This document shows positions 28,299 to 39,097 of a DNA stretch of 64,000 nucleotides, piece after piece. Location: positions 5,901,795 to 5,965,794 of the forward strand of contig NC_079972.1 in assembly GCF_029852145.1 (NCBI RefSeq), given 5' to 3'. The position numbers and the translations under genes are program-made. Each line of letters opens with the position of its first letter. Positions within the stretch are counted from its first letter, which is position 1. Origin of the DNA: Microplitis mediator (lineage: Eukaryota; Arthropoda; Insecta; Hymenoptera; Braconidae). The notes beneath the pieces were generated by a model. That model worked only from the letters and a program-made list of their open reading frames with translations, searched no databases and had not been told where the DNA came from.

Positions 28299-28384
28299 GT
28301 ACGCATGGCTTGCTCAAGATCTGCTCAAGGCTCAGAATTGACTTTGAGCCATGAGCAGATTTTGAGCAACCCATGCGTAAGTAC
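28299..28384. repeat. 86-nt hairpin-forming inverted repeat
   Basis: Arms of about 38 nt (left begins GTACGCATGGCTTGCTCA, right ends TGAGCAACCCATGCG) pair with roughly four mismatches around a loop of about ten bases. The size resembles a pre-miRNA hairpin. The surrounding 28130-28300 contains further TTGCTGCAGATACTTG-type phrases that recur near 54230, so the simpler reading is the core of a small palindromic repeat. Which reading holds cannot be decided here. Confidence 0.5.
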
Positions 28385-28619
28385 CTACTGTAAGTTACTG
28401 TCGTCTGAAAGCAATCATTTTGTTTTTGAAGATAAATGAAATCTACAGTTAAAAAATAATTGCATAAATACTCAAACCTCAACAACCAAAAGAAAAAAAA
28501 ACTCCAAAACTAATCGAAATCTGAAAGAGTATCACCTTGAAATATCTGATTAAAAAATTATCTGGGAAACTGATCTTCAAAAATTGGCTTCAACCTTAAA
28601 TAAATAAACAAGGGCCACC

Positions 28620-29180
28620 TTCGTTTTAACTAAGCGCGAGCTAGCGAAAAGTCGGGGAGGTGCTGAAAATTTTCAAAAAATCTACCTTCCATTCTAGCTG
28701 CCAGATGGCATTTTTTTTAAATTGAGACCATCGTATCACATAACTCGTGTTTACTTATTATGTACTTGAAATATTTCCTCGAATGCGAAAAAAATCTCAG
28801 AATCAATTAGATCAACAATTCTGATGGTATTCGACAGAGACGTGTTTTTTAAATTTTTTGTTAACGATATTTCTCGAACAAATGATCCGATTTTGTTCGT
28901 TAAGGCAGCATTCGATATGCGGATTTTAGTTTTTAGAATTGATTAAATTTTGAAATCAATCCATAAAGTATGATAAAAGTTATCAGAACAAAATGTATTT
29001 TCAAAAATTTTATTTCTGGAGTGATATACATACACTTGGGCATCATCTTAAAAAATAATTAAATAACATTATAAGACCTTCAAACGTCGAAATTAGGTCA
29101 AAACTCGATTTTTTGAAATCGGACCGAAATCAATAACTTTTTTTTAACTTCACGCTAAGAAAATTGGAACTTTAAAAAAA
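28620..29180 (+). repeat. Diverged copy of the (CA)n-linked dispersed repeat
   Basis: It contains recognisable but decayed phrases of the family: a GATATTTCTCGAACAAATGATCCG region, CTTCAAACGTCGAAATTAGG, and AATCGGACCGAAATCAATAAC followed by an AACTTCACGCTAAGAAAAT end. It has lost the microsatellite core. No gene content. Confidence 0.45.
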
Positions 29181-30209
29181 AATTCGAGAAGTTAAAAAAT
29201 CATTGATAAAAGATTGTATAATTTTTCTCATATAATTAAATTCGTCATGGGCAATAGTTTAAAAAGCTCTCATTCTTTCAGTTTTCTTGAGTATCAAAAA
29301 TTAAGTATAATATATAAGAGTTTATATTTTTGCTGATACAAAGTATAAGCGAACTAGTAAGATTACGAATTGACAATGATTAAATATCAATCATTTCTAC
29401 GAATCAATATGCAAGGCAAGGATTTAATAAAATATTTATCTGTTTTCATAAATTTTTATTTCACTATCAATGTCAAGTATCTACTTTTTTCTATTCAAAT
29501 TTAAATAAATATCGTAACTGGATAGATTTTTATTATTCCAATAAGGTTTCTGCTCGAGAACCTTATTTGTTAAGAATTGACGCATACGCATATACATTTT
29601 TTATGCTTCTATTTCTCATGTTCAATAGTCAAATATATTATTAAATTTTTGGAACTTTCCCTTCTGACTATTGACAGGGGAATATAAATCAATAAGTTAA
29701 ATAAATGGGCCAAATGTATCATTTACCAATAGTCTTTGAATATCTTATAAATTCAAAACTATGAGATGGTATTTTCATCGAACGCTTTTTAAATTCTAAT
29801 TTTTTGCAAATCTTCCAGCATAAGCCTTCACAAAAACTTTATAAAAATTTATAAAATTCGATAAGTTATAAAAGTTTGTAATCTAACGTATTGACGAGGG
29901 TACGCACCGCACTTGAAACTTTAAACGAGTTTCTATAAAAACATCTTTTATTTTTTGTAAATTCCCCTCAAAAACTCGAAAACTAATTAACCAATTTAGA
30001 TAAATGAGGTTTCCTTTTTTTCGTTACTAGTTTCTCTCTAGTTCAGCACAAAATTATAATAATTTATATATTTTTATGCTCTTTGATGTAAAAGAAAAAA
30101 AAATGAATTTCTTTTCAACGATTTGCAATTTTGTTTTATGTTGGTACTTCGGAATAATTTTTCTGACGCTGGTTCAAACTTTCTTAATAAGAATAATTTC
30201 TTTTTCTTT
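29181..30209. other. A+T-rich non-coding stretch
   Basis: About 1 kb with no open frame, element or RNA gene that I can support. Confidence 0.4.
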
Positions 30210-30478
30210 CACTGTAAAAAATTGGGAGTGGATATGAATTTTATTTGAAGCCGAATTTACTCGTCATTTGAAGTTTCAGAGTTTTTAAAAAAATAACTCA
30301 GCATAGCATAGGAAATGAATAAGAAGTTTTTTTTTCAGCGGAATGATTTTGGAGGAACGTGAATTTAGTGTCAATCTGTCTCCGAGGGGATTAAATAAAT
30401 GAAAAATCATCCACTCTGCATTCACTCCGTATTCACTCAAGATTTAATCCGCGTTCGTTCCGCGAATTTTTTACAGTA
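30210..30478. mobile_element. CACTGTA-family MITE, inverted relative to 18865
   Basis: CACTGTAAAAAATTGGGAGTGG opens the copy and GCGAATTTTTTACAGT closes it. The CACTCC-type phrases sit in the second half, ending with ATTCACTCCGTATTCACTC. About 269 bp, with weaker TA flanks than the other copies. Confidence 0.65.
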
Positions 30479-30550
30479 TTTCAAATTATTATAAATGATA
30501 TTATCAGAGGAAATTTTGATTATGATCAATTTTGGACTGATCTTTGTGTG

Positions 30551-32020
30551 CACGGAAAGAAATATATGGTGCTTATGACCATACTCTTATATAGTATCGT
30601 AACAAGTACCATAAATATGGTGTTATTTACTATACTGAATAGTACAAAAAACTTTGGGTTCACATATCTGTATAGCAGGATTGGCTAGAGAAGTATGGGC
30701 TTGAATCCCATACTATATGCATTGAAGAAATGGCAACACCACCATAGATTTTTGTGTCAATACACTATCAGATTACCATCAATATTGCATAAATTTAGCT
30801 GCTGATTTCTTTATATAATCTATATTATTATTAATAATGCTGTACACTAATCATTGAAAATAAAAAAATCATACATAAATAAATTTAAAAAAGAACTTTT
30901 ACTTTAATTTTTTATTCATCTTTTAAATTTTACAAAAAATAATCTCCCACAATTTAGAAATTAACTTTTTTAAACGATATATTTTCATTATTTAAAGCAA
31001 TCAATATATTTCATATTATAAGATTATTATAAAATTTCTCTTGAATCCCATTGAGAATTTTTAATCGGAATGAATTGATTTTAATCGGGAATAAAAAAAA
31101 TCATATGCTCAATACTGAAAATAATTAATATTAATAATAACATACAATTAATCATTAATATTTTGTTCTCATATATTTCTTTATTTATCAATATTGGGCT
31201 TAATTTTATAACATTTTTGGACAATATTAAGGGAAGGCCGGGCAAAACGGGGTACCCCCAAAATTTGATAGAAAAAAATTTTTTTTCTAAATGACTTTTG
31301 TAAATATAATTGAGTATTATTTTGAATTTTTTTCGTTAAACTTTTTCAAAAATCAAGTGTCAGTCGAAAAATGTTAATGATTTTCGTTTTATGATAAAAA
31401 CTATTAAAATTTTTTTTTTCTTTTTTTGTATCAAATAATCATGTAAAATATCATTTTTCTTTATGTAAATTACTTACAAAAAAATTAATTTAATGAAATT
31501 CATTTAAAATCCAGAAAATTTTTTTTATCTTTTTTAGAGGGTACGCCATTTTGCCCGCAAAAATTAAATTGTTTTGTTTCAACGGCAACTAAAAATTTTT
31601 CTATTTACTTTGATTATCATTAAAAAAAACGATTTAGCGTATTTAACCCTTGAAAACTTAGTATTACTTTAGGTACCCCGTTTTGCCTGGCCCTCTCCTA
31701 TTTAAAAGCTATAACTAAATGTACTTTACTTTTTTATTTAAATAAACTTTAGTCGTACTCCAATATTATCATAAGTAATTTTACAATATTGAATAGGGTT
31801 TTCTGCCTGAAGCATTGTGGATACCTCCAAGCAGTATGGGCACGACGCTCATACTGACATACTCACCCGCCATGACTATCGTGAATGTAACCATTCCCGT
31901 AATGGTCAAATCATCTATATAAACAATTTTTAAACGAATAAAAAAATCCTTGCTATACCATACAGTATGGTGGAATCGACCATACAGAATAGTAGTATCC
32001 GCGAAAAATTTCTTTCTGTG
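30551..32020. mobile_element. 1.47 kb element with CACGGAAAGAAA ends, carrying a nested element
   Basis: The left terminus CACGGAAAGAAATATATGG is matched by the right terminus AAATTTCTTTCTGTG. Just inside both ends are phrases rich in CCATAC and GTATGG (near 30581-30600 and 31960-31990). No transposase frame is visible, so it is non-autonomous. A separate element lies inside at about 31231-31697. Confidence 0.55.
31231..31697. mobile_element. Nested element with GGCAAAACGGGGTACC ends
   Basis: Inverted ends share GGCAAAACGGGGTACC: forward near 31241-31256 and as the complement near 31676-31691. A third related phrase, GGGTACGCCATTTTGCCCG, sits internally near 31540. TTAA occurs just outside both ends at 31227-31230 and 31702-31705 but not exactly at the boundary, so the target duplication is unresolved. 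It interrupts the 30551-32020 element. Confidence 0.55.
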
Positions 32021-32489
32021 TGGTTACCTTCTATGTTCTAATGAAAAATAATTAGATAAAATTTATACCTAATTCTTTTTCTTTAGTTTAATGAAAATTT
32101 TCCATTAATACTACTTTCATTTTAATAAGGAATCATAAACTTTAGATTTAATTTCGCAGTGACCGAATGATCTAAGACATCAAGACTTTATTCACTCTTC
32201 TGCACCTTCACAGTTTCGTTTTCTGTGAATGCGGCTTCAAAACCAATAAGCATTTTCACTAACAATATAATTTTTTATAAGTTCAGGTATATAAGTTTTA
32301 GAGGATGTAAGAATTAAAGTAAAAAATACTTTTTTTTTTTGTGCACTGATACCTAATTAATTACCTATTAATTATTATCTTAAGTAGATACAGTGTGAAA
32401 ATTAAGTCCAAAAAAAAAAATAAAATAACAAGATAGATAAAAAACAGATAAAAATTGAAAGGTTAATTTAAGAGACAGCAAAGAAGAAT

Positions 32490-32875
32490 TTTCTGTCGCA
32501 TCTACAACACCATACTGAAGGTCGACAAGCAGCTAAATGTTGGAGAAAGGCTCCATGGAGGCGCCATCGCCAAAGCAACTAAATGTCCACTGGCGCCACT
32601 TACTTTAGATCCGCGTGTTTACAACTTCCACTTCTTATTCTATTCTATACAACATGAGAAGTGATCTTATACCATGCATGTAGATCCAATATAAATGTAT
32701 ACATGTTTTAACATTTGTTTTATTCATTTTCTCCATTAAATTTAATCTAAATCAATAGTCATATTCTTATAGATGTACATCCAAATGATTAAATCAGTAA
32801 ATAAAATATATAAATAAACAAAACAACAATCATTTGAATTTTAATTATAAATGAACAACTTCGTGTAATGAAGCA
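32490..32875 (+). promoter_or_regulatory. Putative promoter and 5' leader with mini-uORFs before the 32876 gene
   Basis: The block 32505-32610 is more G+C-rich than its surroundings and carries GGCGCCATCGCC and CACTGGCGCCAC, reminiscent of CTCF-like sites (inference). Immediately before the start codon two tiny frames abut: ATG at 32851 stops with TAA at 32866-32868, whose last A begins the next ATG at 32868. That frame stops with TGA at 32877-32879, overlapping the main ATG at 32876. This chain could dampen translation. The transcription start is not identified. Confidence 0.35.
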
Positions 32876-35800
32876 ATGATTCAAACAGGTTTTTCTGAAG
32901 AACTTGAGGAGTTGGAAAAATTAGCGCGAATAAGAAAATTATATTTATCAGATTACTCACAATTAAAACGAAATTTTAATCTATCTCACATCGTTCATAC
33001 AACATTACACTTATCACAATTTGTAAGTAAATGTTTTATTAACCTCATTAAAATTAATTTTTTTTCTTTTATAAAAATATTAATTTTACGTTTTATTATT
33101 TTATTGTATTAAATCGTATATATGTATCATTATTATTGAACTTAATGATTGAAAATTAGAACAAGTTTATTTATGTAAAAAGAAAAAAAAAGTAAATGAA
33201 AAAAATACTATAACGAGGACAATTGTATCAGATTACATAATTTAATTGTGTGTCGTCTTGTATTTCTCTATATATATTACATATATCTATATATAATAAA
33301 CACGCGCGAATGGTATCACGTTTGAGGATATGAGCACATTGCGTGAGTGCAATAAAAATCAGGTCTTTTAAATTTATCAAAGAAATTCTCTTGTGAAATT
33401 TACTGCGATACTATTCTTATTGTTTTTTAATTCGATTTCTATTTAACTCTATTTCATTTTACTCTATAACCCTAGTTATTTTGTAAAATATTATCAATAC
33501 TACATCAAAAAAATATTTTAATAAAAATTACTCTGCAATTAAGAGTAATCTTGACATGATATATTTTTGCTTTTTTGTTTCTAAATATTAGCCACTTAAA
33601 AAATAAAATCAAAATTAAAGCCAAAAATTACTATTATTAGTAATTATCAGATTCAAGTTTTTAATTGATTATAATGAAACAGAAAAGATTCAGATTGCAA
33701 TTTTCATAAGGATTCCTATTCTTCAACTCCCACATAAGACAAATGACATAATAGGTATTTTGGAATAAATCATTTTTTTAAAATCCAATGTTCTAGTGAG
33801 TCAACTTTATATTAAATCAAAAATTTATATAACACATGTGTGTAAGTATTTATGTTTACTTACATGATAAACATTGTCATTGTAAGTGGAGATTTGTTTT
33901 TAACTAGAGTAGAACTCTATTGAAATTCCATGTTGAAGAGTAAGCCCTTTTATTGTTTTTAATAAATAGTTGTACATATAGTTTTTTTAGGGTGCTTTTC
34001 AATCGCTTGCTCTTCATTTTTATAAGCAGAGCTCAAGTTAAGAAATAAAAAAAAAACAAATGATATTATTTGGTAACTTGTATACTGTAAAAATTTTCGG
34101 AATGAACGAAGACTGGATGAATTTTATATATTCACTCCCTCTTGGAGTTGCCCCTCGAGTGGGCGCCATTTTTGCTTTGGCTCAAAAAAGTCAAGTGCGT
34201 CGATTGCATGGAAGCTCGGAAAAGTAGTTTGTCGCTCAGGGACGGAACAAGTGTATAATAGCTAGTCTGAAATTTGAGAGAGATATAAATGAAGAGGACC
34301 TTTTTTAGGGTAATAATGCGCGGCTGTTTTACAATTTTATCTTGAAGCAGCCTGTTCTCTAGTATAGGGAACTGGTACCACGGCAGGGCTCTCGAAGCCC
34401 ACTTCGTCCAGAGTCTCTTTATTCCCTATGAGATGGAAGGTGTTAGGCCCACAGAGTTATGGACTCGTGGTGGTTGTGGTTAGACATCACAGATCAATGG
34501 GGTCAGATATACCCAAAAAGGTGAAGGAACAGCTCCCGTAAAAAGGGGTGAGAATTCGAAAATTATTAATCACCATAGTTAGCTCCGTTACATCAATCAA
34601 TCAGTATCTTTCAAAGCGAAAATCATTCCGAAGGGGAGTTTTCCGCGGAGTGGATGACTTTTTATTTATTTAATTGTCTTGAAGTGAAATTCACTTTGAG
34701 GGGGACTGTTGTAAAATCCCTAAAATATAAAAGCCATAAAAAATCTGTGAAGTCAAACTATTCGTAACGTCATTAGCTAAGAGCTCAAAACAGCACAAAA
34801 ATATACTCAATTGACAAAGTAATGTACATTAAAATATCATATAAAAAGCGATACGTGCGCCATGTACATTAGGTAGTATTATTTATAAAAAAAGAACTCT
34901 GCAAAGTAAAATCGTAGTAAAAACTCGCGGATTAGATTACTAATACATAGCGAGGTGAGTTTTTTTGTGTTTTGACGTTTATGTTAAATGCGGAAATAAT
35001 TACATGCTCCCTTTATATTTATTCACGCAAATTAATTTTTTAAAATTATAAGCAGTTGACAATGAAAACTTTCACGCTTATTAAGTTAAATAGATTTTTC
35101 ATTTTCCATCATTAATATAGTTTCACTTAGTCATAAAAACTCCAGACCGGAGTAAATGCGGAATAAAATAAAATTCGCGCCACTCCGAAATCGTTACGCT
35201 AAAAAAAAAGGCCCTCTTCACTCCGCATGGAAGTGATATATTTTTTTAACTCCGGAGCTTCGAGGGACAGAGTGAATTCGGATTGAAATAAAATACGTAT
35301 TCACTCCTGACTTTGTACAGTGTAAAACATGCATTGGTTCGATTTTACTGACATTTTCTATTCTTTCCTATTTCTTTTTTTGTCTCATCAATCAGGTGTC
35401 CAACAATCACTCTGAATTGCAATGGAATAGATAAAAATTAATAGCGTAGTTATTTGAGGAATAAATAATTAAATAAGTTAAATTAATTATTTTTAATTAA
35501 TCAAAAAAATTATTTAATTTGTCGTAGATGGTAATAACACTAAGCGAAATATTTCACCACATTTACCATGAAGTTCATAGACGTTTAAAAGAAAGAAATC
35601 CTGCTCTACCGAGTCTTGACGGTGATCGTGATATTTTATTAATTATCAATATACCATTCAATATGATTGTGAGTTTAGGTCTGAGTTTCATGTGGTTATT
35701 TGCTAAAAAGTTAAAAAAAAAAAATGAAATTGTAAGTTAACTTACAGTCAACTTGAATAACTTTGGCCGCTTAGAGTTACATTGTCGTCCGAAAAATAAG

Positions 35801-37830
35801 TTAACTAATTTTTCTTTTAAACATAAGCAACAGACGGCTTAGAATAAAAAAAAATACCTAATTTTAGAGTAAAAAAAGCATAAATATATTTTTAAGGAAT
35901 GGTTAAAATAATCGTCAACGGACCAAAGTGGCTGAGGTTGACTGTACTATTGGTATATTAATTAAATAAATTATAATTTGCTTAATTATTTTTTTTTTAT
36001 TTCTTCAAGTCTTTCGGTGGTTGTGCCATTGGTACCATTTTGTCAATAGTCACATCAATTGTCGTAATGAGACAAGCTCAAGTACAAATAAATCTTGCAG
36101 GAGTTAATATTGCTGATGTTATTAGCCATCCAATATTTATTCATGACTTTGTTATTTGTGTTTTATCTATTTTCAATCTTGCTTTAAATCAAATTCAATT
36201 TTGGCTCATATATGATTATTTACATTGGGTTTGTTTAATTATACATCTACTGTTTGACTTTCTAATTAATTAATTAATATCGATGTGTATTTTATAAATA
36301 AGTTCAATTAAATCAAATCAATAGGAGCATCACCAAAAAAAATTAGTAAGTACTAATTTAGAAATGAATCAAATTAACGAACGAAGTTCCACATCAAGAG
36401 ACCCGCAAACTTCACAAATAATATCAGTAACATTAAGAAACGAGGATCCTGTAAGTTATACAAATTTTACTGTAAATAAATCGGGGAATTCTTTGAAAAA
36501 AAACGTTACTTTTAGTGACATCTAACGTTTAACTGATTCATTATATGTTTAGATAAAACAGATTATCATTTTCTTTATTATTAAACTCGCCCGATAATCT
36601 AAAAATTATATATATATATATTAGGGTGATCCAAAAAATAACAAATTTTTTTTTTTTCTCGCAAACAGGTTCAAAAGTTTTATATAGATAAAAAAAGACG
36701 CCTGTGAAAATTAGAGCTCTTAATATTAACATTAAGAGGTTCCTCATCGCACTATTCTATTTTCCATAAGAATAACATGGAAAAAATTTTTTTTACGTCT
36801 TCTGATTTTTATAAGTAGCTAACGATGCGTCATAGAAATAATTGGCAGGCATGTTTTTGTAGGAAATTGAATGCTCTACAAAAAAAGATTCTTATCAATT
36901 CTTGAGGAATCTATTTGTTCAAAAGTTATTTGAGGTTGAAGTCAAATTCATATTAAATTTTGAGATTTTCTTACTTTTCCGGCGAAACTATCAGACCTAT
37001 TACAAAATATCATTGAACCTTTTTTGTAGACAATTTTATTCCCTAGAAGTTATTTTGAATAAAGTTTTTTCGAATTCCGCATTGTTTTCTAGTTATTTTT
37101 ATTTTAATGTTAAAATCGATCATAAGACTATTTTTTTTATGAGCATGTCATTAAAATTAAAATAACTAGAAAACAATGCGGAATTCGAAAAAACTTTATT
37201 CAAAATAACTTCTAGGGAATAAAATTGTCTACAAAAAAGGTCCAATGATATTTTGTAATAGGTCTGATAGTTTCGCCGGAAAAGTAAGAAAATCTCAAAA
37301 TTTAATATGAATTTGACTTCAACCTCAAATAACTTTTGAACAAATAGATTCCTCAAGAATTGATAAGAATCTTTTTTTGTAGAGCATTCAATTTCCTACT
37401 AAAACATGCCTGCCAATTATTTCTATGACGCATCGTTAGCTACTTATAAAAATCAGAAGACGTAAAAAAAATTTTTTCCATGTTATTCTTATGGAAAATA
37501 GAATAGTGCGATGAGGAACCTCTTTATGTTAATATTAAGAGCTCTAATTTTCACAGGCGTCTTTTTTTATCTATATAAAACTTTTGAACCTGTTTGCGAG
37601 AAAAAAAAAAAATTTGTTATTTTTTGGATCACCCTAATATATATATATATATATATATTTATGTATGTCACAATTATTAATTATCTTTAATTATAATTTT
37701 AATTTAGATGAATATAGAAAACAACCGTATAAATTTATTCTGCTGTTGTATTGATTATTGGAACTATTTAACACGAACGAAACGAAAAAATCGAGTCAAT
37801 TATGAATTCCAAGTTGTTTATATAATGTAA
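32876..37830 (+). CDS. Five-exon gene for an unrecognised multi-span membrane protein
   Basis: Model: exons 32876-33022, 35528-35731, 36010-36228, 36325-36450 and 37708-37830, giving 272 residues. I do not recognise the family. All four introns are phase 0 with GT...AG borders (three donors GTAAGT, one GTTTGT), and every junction keeps the frame open. Residues 1-49 are charged and helical. Hydrophobic segments lie at about 84-110, 118-138 and 160-186, so three or possibly four spans. The tail (191-272) is polar and Ser/Thr-rich, then has a CCC cluster and a basic patch near the end, typical of a cytoplasmic, perhaps palmitoylated, tail. An in-frame stop at 32852-32854 supports the chosen start. 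Intron 3 is only 96 bp; if retained, the protein would end at 36273. Intron 1 carries a MITE and intron 4 a 1 kb palindrome. AATAAA signals follow from about 37835. No transcript evidence is available. Confidence 0.6.
34085..35322. mobile_element. CACTGTA-family composite element in intron 1 of the 32876 gene
   Basis: It begins TA-TACTGTAAAAATTTTCGG and ends TTTGTACAGTG, with family phrases near each end (ATTCACTCCCTCTTGG near 34124; AGTGAATTCGG near 35271). At least two internal blocks of the same phrases (34625-34700 and 35145-35280) suggest fused copies. About 450 bp of less A/T-rich, unrelated sequence (34150-34600) is carried inside. Confidence 0.5.
36621..37637. mobile_element. 1 kb palindromic fold-back element with TTAGGGTG ends
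   Basis: It starts TTAGGGTGATCCAAAAAA and ends TTTTTTGGATCACCCTAA. Both ends abut (TA)n tracts. The arms of about 500 bp are near-perfect reverse complements meeting near 37130, so one 70-80-codon open frame appears in mirror image on both strands (36902-37165 plus and 37120-37356 minus). This is an artefact of symmetry. It sits in intron 4 of the 32876 gene and is related to 50132-50958 and the solo arm at 27645-28051. Confidence 0.8.
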
Positions 37831-38543
37831 AAATAAAATGATTTAATTTAAAATTTGAATGTTGAAAAAAATTTGATATTTATTTATAAATTTTTTTTTT
37901 CATCTTCGTTTATGTGTTGTTACAAATAAATAAAAAATTTTCGATCGTAAAGCACTTCCTAATGCTTCGCATTATGAGCCGTGCAAATAATGTATGAATA
38001 ATATTGTTAATATATGTAATGCCGTCATAATAAATAAATATATTCTATGATGTCATATGTAAGACACAGCAAATTGAGTTTATGTCATAGACATTTATCT
38101 TTCACTTAACAAAAACAATTATTTTATCATAGTTATCTTATTCTGAAAATAATATGACGTTTTATACAGGATTTTTATTTATAGGTATTACGTTATAATT
38201 TATAAATTAATCATTTTATTACTCATTGATACATTTTTGTTTTTTTATTATAAATTATATCTTTTAATCATAATTTATTTATCTCAAAATACTTCTGTCT
38301 GCTATCAGTGATTGTAAAATAAAGTATTAATAAATTGATGATCACAAAAATAATTCAAAAGTCGTTAAATATAAGTTGTTACAAAAATGTGTTCATATTA
38401 GAGTATGTAATAAGCTCCTAAAACCAGTTTCTTACGATATTTTTGGAATTGTAAGGGATTGTCATTTAAAATATTCTGGATTACTTAGCGAAAAGGAAAA
38501 GAAAAATGTTGATTACGTAGAACCGAAGATATTTGAGTTCATA
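37831..38543. other. 3' flank of the five-exon gene, non-coding
   Basis: A/T-rich flank with several AATAAA motifs near 37835 and 37925 that could serve as polyadenylation signals for the upstream gene. The open frame at 38376-38582 has no recognisable domain and its end overlaps a MITE. Confidence 0.4.
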
Positions 38544-38706
38544 CTCTCTAAAAATGAATCAGTGAAATTTATTTCGAAGTGAAATGAATATTCACTGAGA
38601 ACCAGCATAAGTATACCACTGGTTGAATTAGTGGTATACTTATAGCTGTAGAAATAGTGACTATCCACTGATTCGCAGTGAATTTTACTAATTCATTTCT
38701 AGAGGG
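38544..38706. mobile_element. 163-bp MITE with CTCTCTA ends
   Basis: Left CTCTCTAAAAATGAATCAG and right (opposite strand) CCCTCTAGAAATGAATTAG form imperfect inverted ends. The interior has an inverted AAGTATACCACTGGTTGAAT / ATTAGTGGTATACTT pair. It is the compact relative of the interrupted element at 24331-24976. Confidence 0.6.
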
Positions 38707-39030
38707 TACGGAAAAAAACAGTTCTGTAAAAAAAACAGAAAAATCTGTGAAATTTACCGAAGTTTCTCTGTATACAATTTATAAATTGACTTATGCAATA
38801 TTTACAGAACGAAATATCTTATTTTTACATTCTGAATTCTGTCAACCTAAATTTGTAATTTTTACTCTTATTACTTTTAGTACCTTTATTTGCTTTTATT
38901 ACCTAATTACTTTTATTCGTGAAAATTTATACAAATAACATATTTTATCTGTAAATGTTACAGATAATATAATCGGTAGATTTTAGCGACTTTTTTCTGT
39001 AATTTTTACAATACTGTTTTTTTTCGTGCA
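38707..39030. mobile_element. MITE with GGAAAAAAACAG-type ends
   Basis: Left TACGGAAAAAAACAGTTCTG and right (opposite strand) TGCACGAAAAAAAACAGT, followed on both sides by TGTAAAAA and ACAGAAAA phrases. It abuts the preceding MITE with no spacer, so one inserted at or in the end of the other. Confidence 0.5.
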
Positions 39031-39097
39031 GGGACTATTATATAACTTGTATCTTCATATACAAAAATTTTTTATAATCAACTTTTGTTTAATAATA

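Noticed and set aside
32521..32608. Short open frame beginning ATGTTGGAGAAAGG upstream of the five-exon gene
   Set aside because: Only 23 codons, not conserved to my knowledge, in a likely regulatory block; not called as a gene.
36364..36450. ATG at 36364 as an alternative first coding exon of the 47280 gene
   Set aside because: Splicing to 47275 in that frame runs into a stop in exon 2; the exon fits the upstream five-exon gene in phase instead.
36902..37356. Near-identical 78- and 87-codon frames on both strands
   Set aside because: Same symmetry artefact in the fold-back element at 36621-37637.
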